Source of the DNA: RGIG6353 sp964558655
GTDB taxonomy: Bacteria; Bacillota; Clostridia; Oscillospirales; SIG627
Direction: 5' to 3'
Assembly (NCBI GenBank): GCA_964558655.1
Contig: CAZLEX010000037.1
Coordinates: 1 to 12,196, forward strand
Length of the DNA stretch: 12,196 nt
The notes below the pieces were generated by a model. The model did no database searches. It was not told the DNA's origin and was given only the letters and a program-made list of their open reading frames with translations. Each line of letters opens with the position of its first letter. Within the stretch, counting starts at the first letter, position 1. Below, in pieces: positions 1-6,379 of this stretch. The position numbers and the translations under genes are program-made.

Positions 1-608
1 TGGCTCTTGTTCCGGTAATTCAGCCTCCGATAATGAAGGCACTTACCACCAAAAAAGAGCGAATGATAGTTATGAAAGAACTTCGTCCCGTTTCAAAGAA
101 AGAGAAAATTCTTTTTCCGTTCATGGTCACAATCGTTGTTGCTCTTATAGTTCCTTCTGCAGCACCTCTTGTAGGAGCTCTTATGCTTGGTAATATTTTC
201 CGTGAAACAGGTGTTGTTGAAAGACTTAATAAGACTGTACAAAACGAACTTATGAATATAGTAACTATATTTTTGGGTATCACAGTCGGTGCAACTGCAA
301 CTGCAACTACATTCCTTTCGCTCAATACAATTAAAATTATTGCATTGGGTGTTGTGGCATTCGGACTCGGAACGGCAGGCGGTGTGCTTCTCGCCAAGTT
401 TATGAATTTGTTTACGAAAAACAAAATCAATCCTCTTATCGGTTCGGCAGGTGTTTCGGCTGTTCCTATGGCAGCACGCGTTTCACAGGTTGTAGGTCAG
501 AAAGAAAATCCCAAGAATTTCCTTCTCATGCATGCAATGGGACCGAATGTTGCGGGTGTTATAGGCTCTGCAATTGCTGCCGGCGTATTAATTGCACTCT
601 TCGGTTAA
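1..608 (+). CDS. oadB: Sodium ion-translocating decarboxylase, beta subunit (C-terminal part)
   Basis: This is the membrane subunit of a biotin-dependent Na+ pump (OadB/GcdB/MmdB family). It decarboxylates carboxybiotin and couples this to Na+ export across the cytoplasmic membrane. The reading frame is open to the left edge (codons from position 3, reading ALVPVIQPPIMKAL), so the ATG at 33 is internal and the N-terminal part lies outside. About four hydrophobic segments are visible: one starting near ILFPFMVTIVVALIV, one containing the family-typical TIFLGITVGAT, one around KIIALGVVAFGLGTAGG, and a C-terminal helix. The signature GVSAVPMAARVS is intact. Its Ser codon (456-458) and Arg codon (477-479) correspond to residues known to matter for Na+ and proton binding in Klebsiella OadB. 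The end (LLMHAMGPNVAGVIGSAIAAG) also matches the family. It sits 18 bases upstream of the start of the alpha subunit, so the two are co-transcribed. The substrate (oxaloacetate, methylmalonyl-CoA or glutaconyl-CoA) cannot be set by this subunit alone. Confidence 0.93.
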   Translation, partial: ALVPVIQPPIMKALTTKKERMIVMKELRPVSKKEKILFPFMVTIVVALIVPSAAPLVGALMLGNIFRETGVVERLNKTVQNELMNIVTIFLGITVGATATATTFLSLNTIKIIALGVVAFGLGTAGGVLLAKFMNLFTKNKINPLIGSAGVSAVPMAARVSQVVGQKENPKNFLLMHAMGPNVAGVIGSAIAAGVLIALFG

Positions 609-626
609 TGCAGAAAGGAATTGTTT

Positions 627-2027
627 ATGGAAAAGAAACTGTTTATTACAGATACCATTCTCAGAGATGCTCATCAATCTCAAGCGGCAACCCGTATGAA
701 AACGGAAGATATGCTTCCGGCTTGTGAGATGCTTGACAAAATAGGATACTGGTCACTTGAGTGTTGGGGAGGAGCGACATTTGACGCTTGTATGAGATTT
801 TTGAATGAAGATCCGTGGGAAAGACTTCGTGCACTCAGAAAAGCTCTTCCGAATACAAAACTTCAAATGCTTTTCAGAGGTCAAAATATTCTCGGATATA
901 AGCATTATGCAGATGATGTTGTTGATGCTTTTTGCCGTAAGTCAATTGAAAACGGTATCGATATAGTCAGAGTTTTTGATGCTCTCAATGATACAAGAAA
1001 TCTTGAGCAAGCTATTAAAAGCGTTAAGAATTACGGCGGACATTGTGAAGCGGCAATAAGTTATACAACAAGTCCCGTTCATAACGAAGAATATTTTGTT
1101 ACATTGGCTTGTAAGCTCGAAGAAATGGGTGCAGACAGTATTTGTATAAAGGATATGGCTAATTTGCTTTTGCCTATGGACGCATATTCTTTGGTTAAAA
1201 AATTGAAAGAGAAAGTATCCGCACCTATTCATTTGCACACCCATAATACAACGGGAACAGGTGATATGACTAATCTCATGGCTGTTTGGGCGGGTGTTGA
1301 CATTGTAGATACTGCTCTCTCACCGCTTGGAAACGGCACTTCACAACCCGTAACAGAAGCACTTGTTGCTACTTTACAAGGAACAGAACGAGACACTGGG
1401 CTTGATCTTCATGTCCTTAGTGATGCTGCGGCGTATTTCAGAGGCGTAGCCAATAAACTCAAATCTGAAGGATCGCTTGATCCTAAAGTTCTGAATGTCG
1501 ACACAAATACACTGCTTTATCAGGTTCCCGGCGGAATGTTATCAAACTTGATTTCACAGCTTAAACAAGCAAACGCCTCTGATAAGTATTATGAAGTGCT
1601 CGAAGAAATTCCCAGAGTGCGTAAAGATTTCGGATATCCGCCTCTTGTAACACCTACGAGTCAAATTGTTGGTACGCAAGCTGTTCTTAATGTGCTTCAG
1701 GGAAAATATAAGATGATTTCTAAAGAATCTAAGGGACTTTTACGCGGTGAATACGGTGCACTTCCGGCTCCCGTAAACGAGGAGGTAAGAAGAAAAGCCA
1801 TTGGCGATGCTGAGGTTATCACTTGCCGTCCTGCCGATTTGTTGCAGCCTGAACTTGAAAAGTATGCCGAAGAAGCCAAAGATATCACAAATTGCGAAGA
1901 AGATGTCTTGAGTTACGCACTGTTTCCTCAGGTTTATAAAAAGTTTTACGAAACAAAAAATGCAAAAGCAAACAATAAATCGGATGATGATGTTCGAACT
2001 CTTATAGTAGAAGATTTATCTCTGTAA
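627..2027 (+). CDS. oadA: Oxaloacetate decarboxylase alpha subunit / biotin-dependent carboxyltransferase, without biotin domain
   Basis: This cytoplasmic carboxyltransferase moves CO2 from oxaloacetate (or pyruvate in the reverse sense) to biotin on a carrier protein, feeding the membrane beta subunit. The start ATG at 627 lies 7 bases after an AGAAAGGA ribosome site (612-619); a TTG at 621 is in frame but overlaps that spacing. The product is 466 residues. The N-terminal HMGL-like TIM barrel carries DTILRDAHQS (metal-binding Asp), the lysine motif IKDM (K175) and the metal ligands HTH (H204, H206). The conserved carboxyltransferase (PYC_OADA-type) region follows and includes VPGGMLSNL. Full-length OadA proteins of about 590 residues end in a biotinyl domain with an MKM motif. 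None is present here: the protein stops after a short charged tail, so a separate biotin carrier must exist, probably upstream of the window. The domain match makes oxaloacetate the likely substrate, but annotation as pyruvate carboxylase subunit B is an alternative. Confidence 0.92.
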   Translation: MEKKLFITDTILRDAHQSQAATRMKTEDMLPACEMLDKIGYWSLECWGGATFDACMRFLNEDPWERLRALRKALPNTKLQMLFRGQNILGYKHYADDVVDAFCRKSIENGIDIVRVFDALNDTRNLEQAIKSVKNYGGHCEAAISYTTSPVHNEEYFVTLACKLEEMGADSICIKDMANLLLPMDAYSLVKKLKEKVSAPIHLHTHNTTGTGDMTNLMAVWAGVDIVDTALSPLGNGTSQPVTEALVATLQGTERDTGLDLHVLSDAAAYFRGVANKLKSEGSLDPKVLNVDTNTLLYQVPGGMLSNLISQLKQANASDKYYEVLEEIPRVRKDFGYPPLVTPTSQIVGTQAVLNVLQGKYKMISKESKGLLRGEYGALPAPVNEEVRRKAIGDAEVITCRPADLLQPELEKYAEEAKDITNCEEDVLSYALFPQVYKKFYETKNAKANNKSDDDVRTLIVEDLSL

Positions 2028-2040
2028 TATTTTTAAGTTA

Positions 2041-2076
2041 AAAGGCTGTATTCCGCTTTTGCGGAATACAGCCTTT
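2041..2076. terminator. Bidirectional intrinsic terminator between oadA and the DUF378 gene
   Basis: A perfect 16-bp stem (left arm 2041-2056, AAAGGCTGTATTCCGC) closes on a TTTT loop (2057-2060) with its exact complement at 2061-2076. On the plus strand the arm ends in TTT and an AT-rich tail follows. On the minus strand the A-run before the hairpin reads as a T-run (TTTTAACTT). It sits 13 bases after the oadA stop and 16 bases after the end of the convergent DUF378 gene, so it can serve both. Confidence 0.9.
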
Positions 2077-2092
2077 AATGTTTATATTTTTG

Positions 2093-2311
2093 TTATGCGT
2101 TTTGTCTTGAAGAAACCAAATGTTCTCTTTCTCTGAAGAGGAGGGAAATACACCAAAGAGCAGAAAGTCCGACAAGAACAAATATAACTCTTGTTACAAC
2201 CTGAGCGGAACCGCCGAAGAGGTACGAAACGATGTCATAATTAAACAGACCGACACTACCCCAATTGAGACCGCCTATGATCAGTATTATTAATGCTATT
2301 CTGTCAAGCAT
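2093..2311 (-). CDS. DUF378 family small membrane protein
   Basis: This is a small protein with two predicted membrane helices, of the DUF378 (YuzA-like) family, whose function is unknown. I chose the ATG at 2311 because it gives MLDRIALIILIIGGLNWG, the usual beginning of the family. A GTG at 2389 would add 26 hydrophilic residues that do not resemble it. From the ATG the product is 72 residues. Helix one is about residues 4-22 and includes the GGLNWG motif. Then comes GLFNYDIVSYLFGG, and helix two is about residues 39-60 (VIFVLVGLSALWCISLL), followed by a charged tail. An AAAGGA site lies 12 bases before the ATG, which is a long spacing. It is the last gene of the minus-strand block and ends close to the shared terminator at 2041-2076. 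Confidence 0.85.
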   Translation of the reverse strand: MLDRIALIILIIGGLNWGSVGLFNYDIVSYLFGGSAQVVTRVIFVLVGLSALWCISLLFREREHLVSSRQNA

Positions 2312-2336
2312 ATTTTGGACCGTTCCTTTACTGTTT

Positions 2337-2354
2337 TGCAAACATTTGTTTGCA
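2337..2354. promoter_or_regulatory. 18-bp perfect palindrome upstream of the DUF378 gene
   Basis: TGCAAACA (2337-2344), two central T bases and TGTTTGCA (2347-2354) form an exact inverted repeat in the 70-base gap between the SGNH lipoprotein gene and the DUF378 gene. It ends about 8 bases upstream of the latter's AAAGGA ribosome site. It could be a repressor operator for a separate promoter in the gap or a short RNA hairpin near the ribosome site. No good sigma-A promoter is seen beside it, so the role is open. Confidence 0.4.
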
Positions 2355-2381
2355 GGAATAGTATTAACGGAAAAAATCTTT

Positions 2382-3287
2382 TTATTCACTGATTAGAGCA
2401 TGTGTCCTCATAAAGTTTATCCATACACTGTATGCCGATTGATTTATATGAATTCCGTCACTGTTACTGCAGTATTCGGATTTTAAATATCCGTCTTCGT
2501 CTTTAAGTGCGGGAGCGGAATTTAAAAATTTTACATCTTCACTGTATGCGAGAATGAGCAATAATAAGTTAGAACGGTTAATGAGTTCGTTTGTAAAAAC
2601 TTTTTTCTGACAAATTTTTGCGACCGGTGAAATACTTTGAATTATTATCTCACATTCAGGAGATGTTTCTTTTATTTTGTCTATAAGTAATTTGTAGCTT
2701 GTCAAAAAAGTACTTTCGCTTTGTACACTTATTGCATTTGCACCGAAAGTTAAAATTGCTCTGTCAACATTCAGTTCAGATAGAGCATCGGGAAAATTTT
2801 TCCCGCCGAGTTCATCAAAATTTTTAGTAGCCGCATCCATCGGATTTATTGAGCCTACCGCCAAAACAAGTTCTTTGGGATGATTTCCGAATACTCCAAG
2901 TCCCAATGATACGGAATCCCCGAGATATGCGGTAGAGTTTTGATATTCTTCTCCTGCATCTTCGGTGTAAGACAATTGAGTTTCCTGCAAAATACCGTCA
3001 AGTGTAAAATCTTTTATTGAAGAGGCGACGGAATATGAATCGGCAAGAGCGATTATTTCATCTACGGTTTGAGGTTTGTTTTCTTCTTTTTTTGGGTTAT
3101 CGTCCTTATTGTCATCATCGTTGTCTTTTACGGGTTCATTATCGGATTTCTTTTGTTCTTGATTATCCTCAGAATCCGATGTATTGCTTAAAATGTCATT
3201 ATCGTTATTTTTATGATAATTATTTTTACATGATGAACTTATTAAAACAATAAATGTAAGCGTGATTAAAAATAAAATTTTTTTCAT
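2382..3287 (-). CDS. SGNH/GDSL-family lipoprotein
   Basis: This is a predicted surface lipoprotein of 301 residues with an SGNH (GDSL) hydrolase-like domain. Family members are esterases or acetyl-transferring/removing enzymes that often act on cell-wall or polysaccharide acyl groups; the substrate here is unknown. The N-terminus (MKKILFLITLTFIVLISSSC) is a lipoprotein signal peptide with C20 as the lipid site, although Ser at -3 is atypical. Residues 21-75 form a low-complexity linker rich in Asp, Asn, Lys and Glu. The catalytic domain then shows block I YLGDSVSLGLG (nucleophile S125), a block II-type Gly (VGSIN, about 145-148), block III GANAI (N184) and block V DGIH (D277, H280). The usual catalytic residues are therefore all present. 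The start ATG at 3287 has AAGGAG at 3299-3294, 6 bases away. It lies 61 bases after the membrane-protein gene and 70 bases before the DUF378 gene on the same strand, so a shared transcript is likely. Confidence 0.83.
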   Translation of the reverse strand: MKKILFLITLTFIVLISSSCKNNYHKNNDNDILSNTSDSEDNQEQKKSDNEPVKDNDDDNKDDNPKKEENKPQTVDEIIALADSYSVASSIKDFTLDGILQETQLSYTEDAGEEYQNSTAYLGDSVSLGLGVFGNHPKELVLAVGSINPMDAATKNFDELGGKNFPDALSELNVDRAILTFGANAISVQSESTFLTSYKLLIDKIKETSPECEIIIQSISPVAKICQKKVFTNELINRSNLLLLILAYSEDVKFLNSAPALKDEDGYLKSEYCSNSDGIHINQSAYSVWINFMRTHALISE

Positions 3288-3348
3288 TTTTTTCTCCTTG
3301 CAATATCAAAAAATATAATTAAAAAAATCAAATAACTTAACGGTGATG

Positions 3349-4539
3349 TTAAAAAATCATATCAAGGCTTTCGGCGTCCGAAACAGTCCATTTGCCGTTT
3401 TCTTTTATACACTTAATTCGGATACACATATCGGATATTTCGTTTGTGTATGTATCGTATGCATTGCTTATTGCGTCATATTCGGTATAACCGTAAGAAT
3501 ATGTAATGTTTATTTCAGATGTATATTCCGACTGATTCATGTCAAATGTATTCGGAGTGTATACATTAATTATAAATTCATTAATGCATAAATCAAAATA
3601 TCCGACGGGATCTTCGTTAATGATGAACATTTTTTGCAATTCTTCATAGTAGTTTTTTAAATTTTCAATATTGCCGCTTTCGGAGAGAAAAGAAGAAAGC
3701 ACTTCAAAGTCTTCGCCGTCTTGCATTGAATAATAAAACTTTTTCGCAAATGTTTGAGAAAGTTCTCTGATTTCGTTTTCGTCTTTTTCCTTCAGAGTTA
3801 AATTTCGTAAAATATATGCTTCATCATCGGGGGAAAGATTGGCAGTATACGGTTCTGTATAATCCGTTATGACTGTTATTTCGTAATTCTTATAAAAAGC
3901 GTTGATAAAGCAGTAATGATCATAGCGTTCATCATAAAATTCATAATAGTCAATCGGATTATTTCTTGAAGATATATTTTTTAAATCTTTCGTAAGATTG
4001 TCTTGACTGTTTTCCGAAAGTTCGTCGTATTTATTTTCAATATCGGCCTCTTTTACTTTAAGTGATGAGGAAACTACTGTTCCGTCAATAGTTAAAATCG
4101 CATCAATCGGAGTTATTATATACAAAACGGGTGAAGAAACGCTTTCAATTTGAATTTTGTAAGTGTCAAAAATTCCCCATGCTTTTTGATTGTTTTGTTT
4201 TACCAGCTTCAACTCTTCGACAATGCCGTCATACTCAATCTTAAATGTATTTTTGTCGATTTCTTCAATTTCAAAAGAATTGATTTCTTTAAAGTTTTTT
4301 TCTTCGGCGTAAGCAAGATATGCATCTTTGGTGTTTGTAAGATTTTTTGAATATTCAGGAATATCAAAACATTCGTAATATTCTTCGAGTTTCATTTTAG
4401 CACGCAATGAAAACATTCTTTTAACCGAAGAATAAGGAGAATAATAATTTTTGACATAAATAACCGAAAAAAATATTAAAAAAATAATTATGAGTAATGA
4501 AAAAATAATAATAAAAAATTTTTTTCTTGATTTTGTCAT
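3349..4539 (-). CDS. Single-pass membrane protein with large extracytoplasmic region, function unknown
   Basis: I do not recognise a specific family. The 396-residue product begins with a basic stretch (MTKSRKK) and one strong hydrophobic helix at about residues 8-29. More than 360 polar residues follow, rich in Asn, Asp, Glu and Tyr, so it is probably anchored with the C-terminal part outside the cell. Two stretches, near residues 41-66 (RMFSLRAKMKLEEYYECF) and in the later half (FAKKFYYSMQDGEDF), look like the opening helices of NTF2-like domains. The stretch LYIITPIDAILTIDGTVV resembles the small beta domains of TcaA/YvbJ-type envelope proteins. Both resemblances are inference only, and no zinc ribbon is present at the N-terminus. 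The start ATG at 4539 has AGGAG about 11 bases upstream. It is the first gene of the minus-strand block and has its own promoter candidate in the divergent gap with the ABC transporter genes. Confidence 0.8.
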   Translation of the reverse strand: MTKSRKKFFIIIFSLLIIIFLIFFSVIYVKNYYSPYSSVKRMFSLRAKMKLEEYYECFDIPEYSKNLTNTKDAYLAYAEEKNFKEINSFEIEEIDKNTFKIEYDGIVEELKLVKQNNQKAWGIFDTYKIQIESVSSPVLYIITPIDAILTIDGTVVSSSLKVKEADIENKYDELSENSQDNLTKDLKNISSRNNPIDYYEFYDERYDHYCFINAFYKNYEITVITDYTEPYTANLSPDDEAYILRNLTLKEKDENEIRELSQTFAKKFYYSMQDGEDFEVLSSFLSESGNIENLKNYYEELQKMFIINEDPVGYFDLCINEFIINVYTPNTFDMNQSEYTSEINITYSYGYTEYDAISNAYDTYTNEISDMCIRIKCIKENGKWTVSDAESLDMIF

Positions 4540-4586
4540 CGTTTATTCAGCTCCTAAAAATAAGAATATTTAAAGAAAGTATTTAT

Positions 4587-4615
4587 TTTTTCTTTATTAT
4601 ATGATACAATATAAT
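4587..4615 (+). promoter_or_regulatory. Candidate promoter for the ABC exporter operon
   Basis: A perfect -10 hexamer TATAAT lies at 4610-4615, about 42 bases upstream of the GTG start of the first ABC gene. The matching -35 position (4587-4592, TTTTTC) is poor, so the promoter is either weak or activator-dependent, or the true -10 is a neighbouring AT-rich hexamer. Confidence 0.4.
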
Positions 4616-4629
4616 CGTTATTTTTTCAA
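4601..4629 (-). promoter_or_regulatory. Candidate sigma-A promoter for the membrane-protein/SGNH/DUF378 block
   Basis: Reading on the minus strand, TTGAAA (4629-4624) is separated by 17 bases from TATCAT (4606-4601). It lies about 60 bases before the ATG at 4539. It overlaps the plus-strand -10 candidate at 4610-4615, so the two promoters would be back to back and may interfere. Confidence 0.5.
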
Positions 4630-4647
4630 CAATATTTTGTTTTGAAT

Positions 4648-4651
4648 GGAG
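4648..4651 (+). promoter_or_regulatory. Ribosome binding site that decides the GTG start of the first ABC gene
   Basis: GGAG is followed by six A bases and GTG at 4658. No purine-rich site precedes the alternative ATG at 4646, whose upstream sequence is T-rich. The ribosome site therefore lies inside what the longer reading would call codons 1-2. Confidence 0.7.
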
Positions 4652-4657
4652 AAAAAA

Positions 4658-6379
4658 GTGAAAAAACTTTTCGTTTACTTATCGAAATATAAAAAAGAAG
4701 CCGTTCTCGGACCGGCTTTTAAACTTTTAGAAGCTCTTTTTGAATTATTTGTACCTTTTGTTGTTGCAAAAATCGTTGATGAAGCAATAGCGTTTAATGA
4801 TAAAAAGCAAATAGTATTTTTGTGTGCTATTTTGGCAATGCTCGGAATCGTCGGATTTGTTTTTTCCGTTGCCGCACAATTTTTTTCAGCCCGTGCCGCA
4901 GTGGGACTTGCTTCCGAAATGAGAATGGCATTGTTTAAACACATTCAGAAATTTTCTTTTGCACAAATGGACAAAATCGGCGCATCTACGCTCCTCACAA
5001 GAATGACAAGCGACATAAATCAGGTACAAACCGGAATTAATCTGGGATTGAGACTTTTACTCCGATCGCCTTTTGTCGTTTTCGGAACAGCACTCATGGC
5101 ATTTTCCATAAGCCCCCAAATTTCAGTTATATTTTTTGCCGTAATTGTTGCTTTGTCTGCAGTAGTTTTCGGAATTATGTTTATTACCATGCCAATGCAC
5201 AAAAAAGTACAGTCAAAGCTTGATTCATTGACGCTTGCCACAAAAGAAAACCTTTCCGGCGTGCGTGTCATACGGGCTTTTTGCAAAGAAGATGATGAAA
5301 TTCGCGATTTTTCCGAAAATAATGACGAATTTGTTTATCTTCAAAAAAAGATGGGCAAATTTTCGGCACTCACAAATCCTTTGACACAAGTTATCGTAAA
5401 CATCGGAATAATTATTTTGATTTATAACGGTACCGTCTCCATAAAAAGCGGATTGCTTACACAGGGTGCACTGATAGCTCTTTATAATTATATGTCGCAA
5501 ATCCTTGTAGAACTTGTAAAACTTGTGAATCTTATAGTTACGCTTTCAAAGTCAGGTGCATGTATGTCCCGTATTTCAGCGGTTTTGGAAATTGTTCCGG
5601 AAAATACCGAAGGCGAAAAGAACAACTTGGAAGAAATAAAAAATATTTCATTTGAAAATGTTTCTTTTTGCTACGATATGGGAAGTGAAAATTCTTTAAG
5701 CAATATTTCTTTTTCTGCCGAGAAAGGTCAAAGTATCGGAATTTTGGGGGGGACAGGAGACGGTAAAACAACGCTTATAAATTTGATTGCCAGATATTAT
5801 AAGGCAACTTCCGGTAAAATTACGGTTAATGGCGAAAATATAAATAACATCTCGACTGAAGCTCTTCGTGATAAAGTTTGCGTTGTTTTCCAAAGGGCTG
5901 TCCTTTTTTCCGGGACAATAAGAGAAAATTTACTTATGGGTAATCCCGATGCAACAGATGAAGACTTGATTGAAGCCCTGAAAATCGCTCAGGCATATGA
6001 TTTTGTCGAAGCAAAAAGCGGGGGACTTGACTGTATCGTAGAGCAGGAGGGAAGGAATTTTTCGGGAGGTCAAAAACAGCGTCTGACAATTGCACGGGCA
6101 ATAGTAAAGAAACCGTCTGTTTTGATTCTTGACGATTCTTCTTCGGCTCTTGATTATCTCACAGAGTCTAAACTCAGAGCAGAACTCTCAAAACTTTCGT
6201 TTAAACCGCTTTTGTTTATTGTTTCTCAAAGGGCATCGTCGGTAATGAATTCCGATATGATTTTGGTTTTGGAAGACGGAAAAATATCAGGGTGCGGAAC
6301 ACATGAAGAACTGATAAAAAATTCTTCCGCTTATCGTGAAATATATCACTCGCAATTCGGAAAGGAGGAGAACTTATGA
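4658..6379 (+). CDS. ABC exporter half-transporter with degenerate ATP site (heterodimer subunit 1)
   Basis: This is a type IV ABC exporter subunit, one fused membrane and ATPase half of a heterodimer with the next gene. I chose GTG 4658 because GGAG (4648-4651) stands 6 bases before it, while the in-frame ATG at 4646 would contain that ribosome site. The protein then begins MKKLFVYLSKYKKEAVLGP, as in relatives. It has 573 residues: about six membrane helices in residues 1-300, then the nucleotide-binding domain. Walker A is GGTGDGKTT (364-372, K370), the Q-loop is in VFQRAVLFSGTIREN, and the signature SGGQ (469-472) is canonical. After Walker B (D492) the catalytic Glu is replaced by D493, and the H-loop His is replaced by Q524 (IVSQRASS). 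These changes mark the non-hydrolysing site of exporters such as TM287/288 or BmrCD. The stop overlaps the next start (ATGA). The substrate is unknown, and multidrug or peptide export is likely. Confidence 0.93.
   Translation: MKKLFVYLSKYKKEAVLGPAFKLLEALFELFVPFVVAKIVDEAIAFNDKKQIVFLCAILAMLGIVGFVFSVAAQFFSARAAVGLASEMRMALFKHIQKFSFAQMDKIGASTLLTRMTSDINQVQTGINLGLRLLLRSPFVVFGTALMAFSISPQISVIFFAVIVALSAVVFGIMFITMPMHKKVQSKLDSLTLATKENLSGVRVIRAFCKEDDEIRDFSENNDEFVYLQKKMGKFSALTNPLTQVIVNIGIIILIYNGTVSIKSGLLTQGALIALYNYMSQILVELVKLVNLIVTLSKSGACMSRISAVLEIVPENTEGEKNNLEEIKNISFENVSFCYDMGSENSLSNISFSAEKGQSIGILGGTGDGKTTLINLIARYYKATSGKITVNGENINNISTEALRDKVCVVFQRAVLFSGTIRENLLMGNPDATDEDLIEALKIAQAYDFVEAKSGGLDCIVEQEGRNFSGGQKQRLTIARAIVKKPSVLILDDSSSALDYLTESKLRAELSKLSFKPLLFIVSQRASSVMNSDMILVLEDGKISGCGTHEELIKNSSAYREIYHSQFGKEENL

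Noticed and set aside
33..35. ATG at 33 as the start of the decarboxylase beta subunit.
   Set aside because: Codons before it read ALVPVIQPPI, which is conserved beta-subunit sequence, so the gene is cut by the window edge.
942..1244. Open frames on the strand opposite oadA and similar antisense frames across other genes.
   Set aside because: They have no ribosome sites or recognisable motifs and lie opposite well-supported conserved genes.
2312..2389. GTG start at 2389 for the DUF378 protein, adding 26 residues.
   Set aside because: The family normally begins at MLDRIAL, and the added segment is hydrophilic and holds the palindrome and ribosome site of the later start.
3337..3352. Small hairpin TTAAC-N6-GTTAA followed by T-rich sequence on the minus strand, a possible terminator between the membrane-protein and SGNH genes.
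   Set aside because: The stem has only five AT-rich pairs, too weak to be called; read-through into the SGNH gene is more likely.
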